From positions 987,501 through 1,051,500 of the forward strand of contig JACKLQ010000002.1 of assembly GCA_024235835.1 (NCBI GenBank): a DNA stretch of 64,000 nt. Reading direction: 5' to 3'. Each line of letters begins with the position of its first letter. The first letter of the stretch is position 1. Below, in pieces: positions 15,830-24,000 of this stretch. The DNA is from Thiobacillus sp. (GTDB taxonomy: Bacteria > Pseudomonadota > Gammaproteobacteria > Burkholderiales > Thiobacillaceae). The position numbers were made by a program, and so were the translations under genes. The notes beneath the pieces are model-generated. The model was not told the origin of the DNA, did no database searches, and worked only from the letters and a program-made list of their open reading frames with translations.

Positions 15830-16801
15830 ATGAGCGAAGTGACGACACCCATAGACGTGCACGCCGCGCAAGTGAAGAAATTCCAGTTGCAGGACCTGAT
15901 GTTCCATCAGGTCACTATGGTGTTTGCCTTCATCGTGCTCGCCGCCCTGGCGGGCATCCTGATTTCCCTGGCCATCGAGGCCATGCCGGTGCTGAAGGAG
16001 TTCGGTCCCGCTTTCCTGTGGACCAACGTCTGGAACGTTCCTGAAGACCAGTATGGCGCCCTCTCCGCCATTTACGGTACGGTGGTTACGTCCGTCATCG
16101 CCCTGGTGATCGCCGTTCCTGTCAGCTTCGGCATCGCTCTGTTTTTGACCGAGACCTGCCCGGTATGGCTACGTCGACCCCTGGGCACCGCCATCGAACT
16201 GCTGGCGGGCGTGCCTTCCATCATCTACGGGATCTGGGGCCTGTTCGTGTTCGCACCGCTGTTCGCGGAGCATGTGCAGCCCCATCTGCAGGCTGCCCTG
16301 GGCGATGTGCCCGTGATTGGCGGCTGGTTCGCGGGTCCCCCCATCGGCATCGGCATCCTTACTGCCGGCATCGTTCTGTCCCTGATGGTGATCCCCTTCG
16401 TAGCCTCGGTGATGCGGGATGTTTTCGAAACAGTGCCTCCTCCTCTGAAAGAATCCGCCTACGGCGTGGGTTGCACCACTTGGGAGGTGGTCACCAACGT
16501 GGTCCTTCCCTATACACGGGTGGGCGTCATCGGCGGCATCATGCTCGGCCTGGGGCGCGCGCTGGGCGAGACCATGGCGGTGACCTTCGTCATCGGCAAC
16601 GCCAACCGCATTGTTGGCAGCCTGTTCGCACCAGGCACCTCCATAGCTTCCACGCTGGCCAACGAGTTTGGCGAAGCTGACCCGGGGCTGCACATCTCCG
16701 CCCTCTTCGCACTGGGCCTGGTGCTGTTCATCATCACATTCATCGTGCTGGCCGTATCGCAATGGCTGATAAAGCGCGGTGTGGCCAAACAAGGCAAGTG
16801 A
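15830..16801 (+). CDS. pstC: Phosphate ABC transporter permease PstC
   Basis: Inner-membrane permease (323 aa) pairing with PstA. About six hydrophobic segments are visible, starting near residues 30-52. The BPD-type loop contains ALGETMAVTFVIGNANRI. The ATG at 15830 has only a weak purine stretch upstream. The order pstS-pstC-pstA-pstB is standard, and the pstA start lies 16 nt after the stop. Confidence 0.95.
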   Translation: MSEVTTPIDVHAAQVKKFQLQDLMFHQVTMVFAFIVLAALAGILISLAIEAMPVLKEFGPAFLWTNVWNVPEDQYGALSAIYGTVVTSVIALVIAVPVSFGIALFLTETCPVWLRRPLGTAIELLAGVPSIIYGIWGLFVFAPLFAEHVQPHLQAALGDVPVIGGWFAGPPIGIGILTAGIVLSLMVIPFVASVMRDVFETVPPPLKESAYGVGCTTWEVVTNVVLPYTRVGVIGGIMLGLGRALGETMAVTFVIGNANRIVGSLFAPGTSIASTLANEFGEADPGLHISALFALGLVLFIITFIVLAVSQWLIKRGVAKQGK

Positions 16802-16817
16802 GCGGAGACATCAAGCC

Positions 16818-17660
16818 ATGAACCTGTATTCACGCCGCATCTGGACCAACCGCCTGGGCATCGCCTTGTCCATGGTGGCCATGTCCTTCGGCCTTGCTGC
16901 CCTGCTGTGGATCCTCTGGACCCTCTTCTACAACGGTTTTGCAGCCCTGAGCTGGGACTTCTTTACCCAGGACACCCCTGCGCCGGGAACCGAGGGTGGT
17001 GGCCTGCGGAACGCCATCATCGGAAGCCTGATGATCGTGGTGGTGACCACCGTGGTGTCCACTCCCATCGGCATCCTGGCGGGTATTTATCTGGCCGAAT
17101 TCGGTAGCAAGTCCAAATTCGCCGCCGCCACCCGCTTCGTCACGGACATCATGCTGTCGGCGCCTTCCATCGTCATCGGCCTGTTCGTCTACGCCCTGAT
17201 GGTGGCCACCCTGGGCGGCTTCTCCGGTTGGGCGGGTTCCGTGGCCCTTTCCCTTATTGCCATTCCCGTAGTGGTGCGCACCACGGAAAACATGCTTTTA
17301 CTGGTGCCCACCAGCCTGCGGGAAGCAGCTTTCGCAGTAGGGGCACCCCGCTGGCAGGTATCGCTCAAGGTCACGTTGCGGGCGGTCAAGGCTGGCGTGG
17401 TAACGGGTATTCTGCTGGCCATCGCTCGGGTCACCGGCGAGACGGCACCCCTGTTGTTCACTGCCTTGAACAACCAGTTCTACAGCACCGACATGTCCCA
17501 GCCCATGGGTAACCTGCCGGTGGTGATCTTCCAGTTCGCCATGAGCCCATATGACAACTGGGTCAGCCTGGCCTGGGGCGGTGCCCTGCTGATCGCCTTG
17601 TTCGTGCTGGGCGTCAATGTCCTGGCCCGCGTGCTGTTCCGCAAGAAATCCTCAGACTGA
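16818..17660 (+). CDS. pstA: Phosphate ABC transporter permease PstA
   Basis: Second inner-membrane subunit of the phosphate importer (280 aa) with about six hydrophobic helices. The family loop is in ARVTGETAPLLFTALNNQ. The start is ATG 16818 with GGAGA about nine bases upstream; a longer reading from 16779 would overlap pstC and adds sequence unlike the family. Its stop codon sits 14 nt before the preferred pstB start and touches an alternative one. Confidence 0.95.
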   Translation: MNLYSRRIWTNRLGIALSMVAMSFGLAALLWILWTLFYNGFAALSWDFFTQDTPAPGTEGGGLRNAIIGSLMIVVVTTVVSTPIGILAGIYLAEFGSKSKFAAATRFVTDIMLSAPSIVIGLFVYALMVATLGGFSGWAGSVALSLIAIPVVVRTTENMLLLVPTSLREAAFAVGAPRWQVSLKVTLRAVKAGVVTGILLAIARVTGETAPLLFTALNNQFYSTDMSQPMGNLPVVIFQFAMSPYDNWVSLAWGGALLIALFVLGVNVLARVLFRKKSSD

Positions 17661-17674
17661 TGCCGGAGTCCTCC

Positions 17675-18460
17675 ATGTCCGCCCACCCTCATTTTGCCGA
17701 TGGCGAAGAAGTTGTCTTGTCCATCCGGGACCTGAATTTCTATTACGGTGATTTCCAGGGGCTGAAGAAAGTGTCCATGGATATCGCGAAGCACAAGGTG
17801 ACGGCATTCATCGGGCCTTCCGGTTGCGGCAAGTCCACCCTGTTGCGTACCTTCAACCGCATGTACGACCTGTATCCCGGTCAGCGTGCCGAAGGACAGA
17901 TCAATTTCCACGGCAAGAACCTGCTGGACAAGAAACAGGACGTCAACCTGGTGCGTGCAAAGATCGGCATGGTGTTCCAGAAACCCACGCCCTTCCCCAT
18001 GACCATCTACGAGAACATCGCCTTTGGGGTGCGTCTGTACGAGAAACTCTCCAAGTCTGAAATGGACGATCGTGTCGAGTGGGCCTTGCGCAAGGCGGCA
18101 ATCTGGGAAGAAACCAAGGACATCCTGCAACGCAGCGGCCTGTCCCTTTCGGGGGGGCAGCAGCAGCGTCTGTGTATCGCCCGCACCATCGCGGTGAAGC
18201 CAGAAATCGTGTTGCTGGATGAGCCCACTTCGGCCCTGGACCCGATATCCACCGCCAAGATCGAGGAACTCATCAACGAGTTGAAGACCGAGTACACCAT
18301 CGCCATCGTGACCCACAACATGCAGCAGGCGGCGCGGATATCCGATTACACCGCCTTCATGTACCTGGGGGAACTGATCGAGTTCAGCGCCACGGACGTG
18401 CTGTTCGTGAAGCCACAGGTCAAGCAGACGGAAGACTACATCACGGGCAGATTCGGATGA
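17675..18460 (+). CDS. pstB: Phosphate ABC transporter ATP-binding protein PstB
   Basis: ATPase driving phosphate import (261 aa from this start). Walker A GPSGCGKST, the Q-loop in VFQKPTPFPM, the signature LSGGQQQRLCIART, Walker B VLLDEPTSALDP and the switch His in VTHNMQQA are all intact. ATG 17675 has GGAG six bases upstream. An ATG at 17660 overlaps the pstA stop (TGATG) but has no ribosome site; either may be used. phoU, which usually follows pstB, is absent; a pyruvate-kinase-like gene follows instead. Confidence 0.95.
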   Translation: MSAHPHFADGEEVVLSIRDLNFYYGDFQGLKKVSMDIAKHKVTAFIGPSGCGKSTLLRTFNRMYDLYPGQRAEGQINFHGKNLLDKKQDVNLVRAKIGMVFQKPTPFPMTIYENIAFGVRLYEKLSKSEMDDRVEWALRKAAIWEETKDILQRSGLSLSGGQQQRLCIARTIAVKPEIVLLDEPTSALDPISTAKIEELINELKTEYTIAIVTHNMQQAARISDYTAFMYLGELIEFSATDVLFVKPQVKQTEDYITGRFG

Positions 18461-18549
18461 TCGGGCAGCCTATATCGGTTGGGCGGTACTGACGCCCGAA
18501 TGGTGTGGTTCGGGACTAAGCACGGCCAGGGAGGGCGGTGTTAAGGTGG

Positions 18550-18595
18550 GTGTCATAAAAATTTAATCAAGTTTTGATTGGCAGCACTGTATGTT
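18550..18595 (+). promoter_or_regulatory. Weak Pho-box-like repeats before the pyruvate-kinase-like gene
   Basis: Units GTGTCAT (6/7 to PhoB consensus), ATTTAAT (4/7) and TTTTGAT (4/7) occur every 11 nt from 18550, with spacers AAAA and CAAG. A candidate -10 TATGTT at 18590-18595 follows 11 nt after the third unit. If real, transcription starts near 18602 and the ATG at 18618 is the start codon. The A/T-rich units make chance similarity possible. Confidence 0.35.
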
Positions 18596-18617
18596 GGCAG
18601 TCCAAGCCGGTGCCGCC

Positions 18618-20474
18618 ATGAAGTCGCTTTCCCAAATACGCCTCGAACTCGAACAACTGCATGCCTCGGTGCTGGACGGCCAAAGGGCATTGTTGCAATG
18701 TTGGCGGCCCGTCGTCGCGGGGAAAGGTTTCTCCCCGGACGCGGCGAACCTGGCGTCCTACGTGGCCTTCCGACGCCAGGACCTGCGCAAGCTACAGGAC
18801 AGGTTGCTGGAGTTGGGCCTGTCATCCCTTGGGCGTTGCGAGGCGCACGTGCTGCCTACCCTGGAATCGGTAGGCATGGCACTGGACGCCATGCTGGGCA
18901 TGCCGCCCGACGAGAAGCGAGTAAGGAAGATGGCCCGCGCCAGCCAGGAGGGTGGTCGGCGTCTACTCAAGCACAGTGACATCCTGTTGGGCAAGGCCCC
19001 CGCCAATCGGGACATGCGCATCATGGTGACCCTGCCTTCCCTGGCCGCTGACGACAAGCGACTGGTCACCGACCTGGCGCGGCGTGGCATGGACCTGGCC
19101 CGCATCAATTGCGCCCATGACGATGCGGATGCCTGGAAGGCCATGATCAGCCACGTGCGTGGGGCCTCCGCCTCCGGGGGAAGGCCTTGCCGGGTGCTCA
19201 TGGATCTGGCCGGGCCCAAGTTACGTACGGGGGATATCGGCGCGAAATCTCCTTCCCTGCGCCTCAAGCCCAAGCGGGATGACGGCGGCGAAGCGCGTAC
19301 GCCAGCCTATTTCCTCCTGGATGCCAGCGGCGAGTTGGGCGGGCCTGGCCTGGGCCAGGTGGCGGGCATGGCGCGCTACCCCCGCATTGCCGTGGCGCGT
19401 GAGTGGCTGCGTCGGGTACGGCCGGGGGATGCGGTGGAACTGACTGATGCGCGTGGACGCAAGCGGCGCATCCTGGTGCTGGACCGGCTCAGCGATTACC
19501 ACCTGCTGGCCTGCGTCACCGAGACGGTGTTGGTGACGCCGGGCCTGGCCTTGCGGCATCGGGCCAATCGTCGCGGGACGGGCGGGGCCGAGACTGTGGT
19601 GGGGCCCATGGAGCCCCAGGCGGGGGCGATCAGGGTGGCCATGGGGGATCGGATATTGCTCACCCGGGAGGATACTGATCTGGTGGCCGCCTGCGCCCCC
19701 GGTGGTGGAGGTGTTTGCGTGGGCCAGGTGCCCTGCGCCCAGCCGGAGGTTCTGGATTTCCTCAAGGCCGGGGAACGGGTGTTCATCGATGATGGCCGCA
19801 TCACCGCCGAGGTGGAAAGCGTGGACGAGGCGGGTGCCTGGCTGCGCATCACCCGGGCCGCGCCGGAAGGGGACAAGATCCATTCCGCCAAGGGACTGAA
19901 CTTTCCCGATAGCGACCTGGCGTTGCCGTCCCTGACGGACAAGGATTTGCGCGATCTGGATTTTGTCGCTGGCGAAGCTGACCTGGTGGGCTATTCTTTC
20001 CTGCGTGACGCCACGGACATGGACCGGCTGGGCGATGAACTGACGGCCAGGGGTGCCGGGCACATGGGCCGCATTGCCAAGATCGAGAATCGGCAGGCGG
20101 TGGCCCACCTGCCGGAAATCATCGTGCATGGTGCGGCCTCGGCCCCCTTTGGGCTCATGATCGCCCGGGGCGACTTGGCGGTGGAACTGGGCTGGGCACG
20201 GCTGGCGGAAATCCAGGAGGAAATCCTGTGGCTGGCGGAATCGGCCCGGGTGCCGGTGATCTGGGCCACCCAGGTGTTCGAGCAGATGATCCGGGTGAAC
20301 CAGCCTACCCGGGCGGAAATGACAGACGCGGCCATGTCCCAGCGGGCGGAGTGCGTCATGCTGAACAAGGGGCCTTTCGTGCTGGACGCCATCGCCCTGC
20401 TGGACGATATTGCCGGCCGCATGCAGGGCCATCAGTTGAAGAAAAGCGCCCGCTTGCGGGCTTTGCATTGGTAG
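18618..20474 (+). CDS. Atypical pyruvate-kinase-family protein
   Basis: About 618 aa. Residues from about 131 onward resemble pyruvate kinase: IMVTLPSLAADDKRLV and ARINCAHD match the N-terminal barrel, GRIAKIENRQA holds the catalytic-lysine strand, and IARGDLAVELGW and ATQVFEQMI...PTRAEMTDAA match the substrate loops. There are two oddities: an N-terminal extension of about 130 residues rich in charged helices with no recognised domain, and a stop soon after the barrel, so the usual allosteric C-terminal domain is missing. The start is uncertain (18591 or 18618; neither has a ribosome site). It sits where phoU would be. Activity and role are unproven. Confidence 0.75.
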   Translation: MKSLSQIRLELEQLHASVLDGQRALLQCWRPVVAGKGFSPDAANLASYVAFRRQDLRKLQDRLLELGLSSLGRCEAHVLPTLESVGMALDAMLGMPPDEKRVRKMARASQEGGRRLLKHSDILLGKAPANRDMRIMVTLPSLAADDKRLVTDLARRGMDLARINCAHDDADAWKAMISHVRGASASGGRPCRVLMDLAGPKLRTGDIGAKSPSLRLKPKRDDGGEARTPAYFLLDASGELGGPGLGQVAGMARYPRIAVAREWLRRVRPGDAVELTDARGRKRRILVLDRLSDYHLLACVTETVLVTPGLALRHRANRRGTGGAETVVGPMEPQAGAIRVAMGDRILLTREDTDLVAACAPGGGGVCVGQVPCAQPEVLDFLKAGERVFIDDGRITAEVESVDEAGAWLRITRAAPEGDKIHSAKGLNFPDSDLALPSLTDKDLRDLDFVAGEADLVGYSFLRDATDMDRLGDELTARGAGHMGRIAKIENRQAVAHLPEIIVHGAASAPFGLMIARGDLAVELGWARLAEIQEEILWLAESARVPVIWATQVFEQMIRVNQPTRAEMTDAAMSQRAECVMLNKGPFVLDAIALLDDIAGRMQGHQLKKSARLRALHW

Positions 20475-20496
20475 TCAGGAAATAAGGAAGCATCCC

Positions 20497-20745
20497 ATGG
20501 CAAACGCAGTGAAAACCATCGCCAAGTACATTCGCAACAACCCGGGCTCCAGTGCAGAGGAAATCCTGCGGGGGCTTTGTGCAGCACTGGAAACCCAGGA
20601 ATCCTTTGAGATCCACCGCATCTACGACTTGGACAAGAAAGTGTTCGAGATGGCCTTGGACCTGCTGGAAGAGTGGCGTTTCGACCGTCACGTGGTGGAA
20701 CGCCGCCTGCAGAAGTACATGGACCAGAAGGACGACGAGTCCTGA
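20497..20745 (+). CDS. Conserved hypothetical protein, 82 aa
   Basis: A small, soluble, mostly helical protein with charged residues throughout and a central EIHRIYDLDKKVFEMALDLL segment. There is no signal peptide, membrane helix or cysteine motif. The ATG at 20497 is preceded by AGGAAG, a good ribosome site, which supports it being translated. It lies 22 nt after the pyruvate-kinase-like gene and may share its transcript. Function unknown. Confidence 0.7.
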   Translation: MANAVKTIAKYIRNNPGSSAEEILRGLCAALETQESFEIHRIYDLDKKVFEMALDLLEEWRFDRHVVERRLQKYMDQKDDES

Positions 20746-20762
20746 TCCTTTGCGGGATCAGG
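20741..20762. terminator. Bidirectional hairpin between convergent genes
   Basis: An 8-bp inverted repeat CCTGATCC/GGATCAGG with a 6-nt loop spans the stop codons of both convergent genes. There is no clear U tract, so it is a weak terminator or a 3' stabilising hairpin. Confidence 0.45.
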
Positions 20763-21882
20763 CCGGTGCCTTGATGGCCCGGGCCAGGGCCGACTCCAGT
20801 TGGCCGATGACCCCACTCCAGGCATTGTCGGCCATGTCCTTCGCGGCCTGATCACCCAGTTCCCTGCGCAAGGCCTCGTCCTGTGCCAGGGTGAGGACAG
20901 CTTGGACAAAGGCTGATGAATCCCCGGGCAGTACCGTAAGACCGTTTCGACCGTGCTGGATGAGGGCCGCGCCGGCGGCCCTGGCGTAGGCCACCACCCC
21001 TAGGCCGCTGGCCATGGCCTCGGCGATGACGTTGCCCCAGGTCTCAGAAAGACTGCCGAATATGAACAAGTCGGCACTGGCGTAATGCCTTGCCAGTTCA
21101 TCTCCCGTGCGGGAGCCGGAAAAGATGTGATGGGGGTAATTCTCCTGGAGCTGAACCCGGGCGGGGCCGTCTCCTACCCATATCATGCGGGCCTTGGGAT
21201 GAATGGCGAAAATGGCATCGAAGGCCCTCGCCACCAACTCCAGGTTTTTTTCCGGCGCCAGGCGACCCACATACAGGCAAGCCAGATCCTGTTCCTCCAG
21301 GCCCCATGCCAGGCGCAGGGAAGGGCTTCTGCGCCCGGGATGGTACAGGGTGGTATCCACCCCCCGGCCCACCACCTCCACGTTGGGAATGCCCCGGGCG
21401 GCTAGAGTCGTGGCCAGTTCCGGCGCCGGCACCAGGGTGGCGCTGCAGCGACGGTGCAGAGCATCCAGGGAGTGGGTCACCAGGGGCGAAAGCCAGCGCA
21501 GGCCATAGTGGCCGCTGTATTGATCGAAGTGGGTGTGGTAACCGGAGGTAACGGGCAGGCCCAAGCTGCGAGCCGTCAGAACCGCGGCCCAGCCCAGGGG
21601 GCCCTCGGTGACCACATGCACCACGTCCGGAAAATGTGTGCGCATCAGGCGACTCAGGCGGTGCCAGACAGGCAGGCCCAGTTTAATGCCTGGATAATTG
21701 GGCAGGGTGATGCCGGGCACGGTCCATTCCGCCTCGTTCCCCACGTCCGTCGGGTGCCGCCGGGGGCGCACCAGGCCCACCCAATGGCCCCGATCCCGCA
21801 GGCCGGCCACCATGCGGCCGGTGGTCATGGCCACGCCGTTGATCTCCGGCGGATAGGTTTCGGTGACGACCAGGAGACGCAT
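20758..21882 (-). CDS. GT4-family glycosyltransferase (second in operon, Agt-like)
   Basis: A GT-B fold retaining glycosyltransferase (374 aa), probably membrane-associated. The N-terminal acceptor domain begins LLVVTETYPPEINGVA, and the donor domain holds GRLAPEKNLEL and the EX7E motif ETWGNVIAE. Relatives transfer sugars to diacylglycerol or phosphatidylinositol. It is the last gene of a three-gene unit with another GT4 (18-nt gap) and a PlcP-like phosphoesterase, which suggests glycolipid synthesis. The exact acceptor and sugar cannot be told from sequence. Confidence 0.85.
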   Translation of the reverse strand: MRLLVVTETYPPEINGVAMTTGRMVAGLRDRGHWVGLVRPRRHPTDVGNEAEWTVPGITLPNYPGIKLGLPVWHRLSRLMRTHFPDVVHVVTEGPLGWAAVLTARSLGLPVTSGYHTHFDQYSGHYGLRWLSPLVTHSLDALHRRCSATLVPAPELATTLAARGIPNVEVVGRGVDTTLYHPGRRSPSLRLAWGLEEQDLACLYVGRLAPEKNLELVARAFDAIFAIHPKARMIWVGDGPARVQLQENYPHHIFSGSRTGDELARHYASADLFIFGSLSETWGNVIAEAMASGLGVVAYARAAGAALIQHGRNGLTVLPGDSSAFVQAVLTLAQDEALRRELGDQAAKDMADNAWSGVIGQLESALARAIKAPA

Positions 21883-21900
21883 GCGTTTATCGAGCCCGGG

Positions 21901-23055
21901 TCAGGCCGTCAGTTGTGCGTAAAGCCGGGCCATGCGTTGGGCCAGGGCGCTGTCAGACCATTCCTGGGCATAGGTCCTGGCCTCCGCGGCTAGTCCGGCG
22001 CGAAGGTCCGGGTCCCCCAGCAGTCGCAGCATGGTCTGGGCAAATTCCCGCGCATCGTCTGGCGCTACCAGGCAACCCCGGCCTGGCGACAGGATGTCCG
22101 CCGTGCCCATGACAGACTGGGCCACCACGGGGCAGCTCTGGGCCATGGCCTCCAGCAGCACCAGGCCCTGGGTCTCGGTGCGGGAGGCGAAGACGAAGGC
22201 ATCCGCCGCCGCGTAGGCGTCCGGCAGTTCATGGCGCCGGTCCAGGTAGCCCAGAAAGCGTACGGCATCGTTAAGGCCAAGGCGCGCGGCCTGGCGGCGC
22301 AGGTCGGGCAGGGCGGGCCCTTCACCCGTGATCAGCAACAGCAGTTCCGGCATTTCCCGCCGGGCGTGGGCCAGGGCTGCCAGAAGAAATGCGATGTTCT
22401 TTTCGTGGGCCACCCGGCCGACGAAAAGGGCCACGGGAGTATCCGTTCCGATGTCGTGGCGGGCGCGGAAGCGCGCCCTGTCCCCGGGGCGGAATGCGTC
22501 TTCGGGCAGGCCCGTGGGCAGGACGTGCATGGCGGTCTCCACACCATAGGCATGCAACCGGTCACGCATGGCCGTGGAGGGCACCACCACCGCATCCAGT
22601 TCATTGCACTGCCCCCGGGAGAAGCGCCTGGCCAGGGATTTCAGGCTCCTGGCGGGCAGGAAGGGTATGTAGTGCTGGAGGTATTCCTCGAACAGGGTGT
22701 GGTAGGTGGCCAGCACCGGCTTGCCCAGCTTCCTTGCGGCATGGAGGCCGGCGTAGTGGGCGGCGAAAGGGGTCTGGACGTGGATGAGGTCGTAGCCCCG
22801 GGCGGCCTCCAGTACCGTCTGCCGCAGGGGCCGGTATTGCATGAGGCGGTCTTCCGGGTCCCGTGGCAGACGCCTGCCTGGCACCCGGATGATGTCGCCG
22901 GTGTCCGGCTCGTCGGCATAGCGGGGCGCCACCACGCCCACGTGAACATCATGTTCCCAAAGAGCAGAGCGGAAGGTCTCTATGGAGGTGGAAACGCCAT
23001 TGATGCGCGGAAAGAACACGTCCGACACCATGAGGACACCCAGGAAGCCGTTCAT
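21901..23055 (-). CDS. GT4-family glycosyltransferase (first in operon, Agt-like)
   Basis: A 384-aa GT-B glycosyltransferase with N-terminal MVSDVFFPRINGVSTS, donor-site GRVAHEKNIAFLL and EX7E motif ETQGLVLLE. It resembles diacylglycerol alpha-glycosyltransferases. Its ATG overlaps the stop of the upstream PlcP-like gene by four bases (ATGA), so the two are translationally coupled. Two paralogous GT4 genes in tandem may add two sugars in sequence; this is inference. Confidence 0.87.
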   Translation of the reverse strand: MNGFLGVLMVSDVFFPRINGVSTSIETFRSALWEHDVHVGVVAPRYADEPDTGDIIRVPGRRLPRDPEDRLMQYRPLRQTVLEAARGYDLIHVQTPFAAHYAGLHAARKLGKPVLATYHTLFEEYLQHYIPFLPARSLKSLARRFSRGQCNELDAVVVPSTAMRDRLHAYGVETAMHVLPTGLPEDAFRPGDRARFRARHDIGTDTPVALFVGRVAHEKNIAFLLAALAHARREMPELLLLITGEGPALPDLRRQAARLGLNDAVRFLGYLDRRHELPDAYAAADAFVFASRTETQGLVLLEAMAQSCPVVAQSVMGTADILSPGRGCLVAPDDAREFAQTMLRLLGDPDLRAGLAAEARTYAQEWSDSALAQRMARLYAQLTA

Positions 23056-23843
23056 GCGGCCTCTTTGGCGGCGGGCAGCAACTGGATTTCAGCGGGGCGG
23101 GTACGGGTGACGACACCCCAGTCCACCAGTTCCAGGCGGCCGTCGTGGTGCTCGACTATGGCTGTGCAGGAATCCACCCAGTCACCGCAGTTGGCATAGA
23201 CCAGGCCGTCCACTTCCTTCAGGGCGGCCCAGTGGATGTGGCCGCAGATCACCCCGTCCATGCCACGTTCCCTTACGTGGCGCATGACGGAATCCTCGAA
23301 GTCGAAGATGAACTGCAGGGCGGTCTTGACCTTGCGCTTGGCATAGCCCGCCAGGGACCAGTAGCCGGCGATACCCAGCAGGCGACGTAGCCGGGACAGC
23401 CAGACGTTGGCCCGTACCAGCAGGTTGTAGGACATGTCCCCCAGCACCGCCACCCACTTGTGGTAGCGGGTGACCTGGTCGAAATCGTCGCCATGGATGA
23501 GCAGGAAGCGGCGCCCGTCGGCGGTCTCGTGCACGTATTCGCTGGCGATGTGGATGTCGCCGAAGGCCGACTCGCAGTAGTCCCGCAGAGCTTCGTCGTG
23601 GTTGCCAGGCACCAGGATGATCTTCTCGCCGTGGCGGGCCCGACGCAGCACCTTCTGCACGACGGTGTTCTGGGCCGTGTTCCAGTGGATGGAACGGCTC
23701 ATGCTCCAGAAGTCGATGATGTCGCCCACCAGGAACAGGTGTTGGGAAGGGTGTTCCCTGAGGAAATCGAGCAGCCTGTCCGCCTGGCAGGCGCGGGTGC
23801 CCAGGTGGACATCCGAGATGAAGATGGCGCGTACGTCTGGCAT
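23052..23843 (-). CDS. PlcP/LpxH-like metallophosphoesterase
   Basis: A 263-aa calcineurin-like phosphoesterase of the UDP-2,3-diacylglucosamine diphosphatase group (COG2908). Metal motifs are in order: ISDVHLG, VGDIIDFW, VPGNHDE, IHGDDFD and CGHIHW. The same family includes PlcP, which releases diacylglycerol from phospholipids during phosphate starvation in Sinorhizobium and marine bacteria. Coupling to two GT4 genes and a Pho box favours PlcP over LpxH. I start at ATG 23843 because the family begins just before FISDVHLG. There is no ribosome site, and the predicted transcript begins within a few bases, so it may be leaderless. Confidence 0.83.
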   Translation of the reverse strand: MPDVRAIFISDVHLGTRACQADRLLDFLREHPSQHLFLVGDIIDFWSMSRSIHWNTAQNTVVQKVLRRARHGEKIILVPGNHDEALRDYCESAFGDIHIASEYVHETADGRRFLLIHGDDFDQVTRYHKWVAVLGDMSYNLLVRANVWLSRLRRLLGIAGYWSLAGYAKRKVKTALQFIFDFEDSVMRHVRERGMDGVICGHIHWAALKEVDGLVYANCGDWVDSCTAIVEHHDGRLELVDWGVVTRTRPAEIQLLPAAKEAA

Positions 23844-23851
23844 GGCAGGCC

Positions 23852-23885
23852 ACTTTGCCAGCCCATTGTGACGCTCCGGTGACAG
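23852..23885 (-). promoter_or_regulatory. Pho box of the PlcP-like operon
   Basis: On the reverse strand CTGTCAC (23885-23879, 7/7 to PhoB consensus), spacer CGGA, then GCGTCAC (23874-23868, 5/7). A weak -10 CAAAGT lies at 23857-23852, 10 nt after the box. The predicted start near 23845 is only two bases before the ATG. Confidence 0.6.
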
Positions 23886-23945
23886 CCTGGCCCAGCTGCC
23901 AGCGGCCTTGCGCCCTGTTGCGATGGTGCAATCGGGCATGCCGCA

Positions 23946-23974
23946 TTGACCAGCCGGCACATACTGATTAACAT
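23946..23974 (+). promoter_or_regulatory. Probable sigma70 promoter of tpiA
   Basis: TTGACC at 23946-23951, a 17-nt spacer and TAACAT at 23969-23974. The predicted start lies about 20 nt before the tpiA ATG, leaving room for the AGGAGG ribosome site. Confidence 0.55.
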
Positions 23975-24000
23975 GCGCGGTCTTTTTAGGAGGGGAACCC

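Noticed and set aside
18461..18549. A terminator after pstB
   Set aside because: A GGGCG/CGCCC inverted repeat is present near 18481-18498, but with imperfect pairing and no U tract.
19221..20468. A 415-codon reverse frame opposite the pyruvate-kinase-like gene
   Set aside because: Antisense shadow; the forward frame has recognisable pyruvate kinase motifs.
23052..23843. Assignment of the phosphoesterase as LpxH
   Set aside because: It shares the COG2908 fold, but coupling to two glycosyltransferases and a Pho box favours a PlcP-type role. Not settled by sequence alone.
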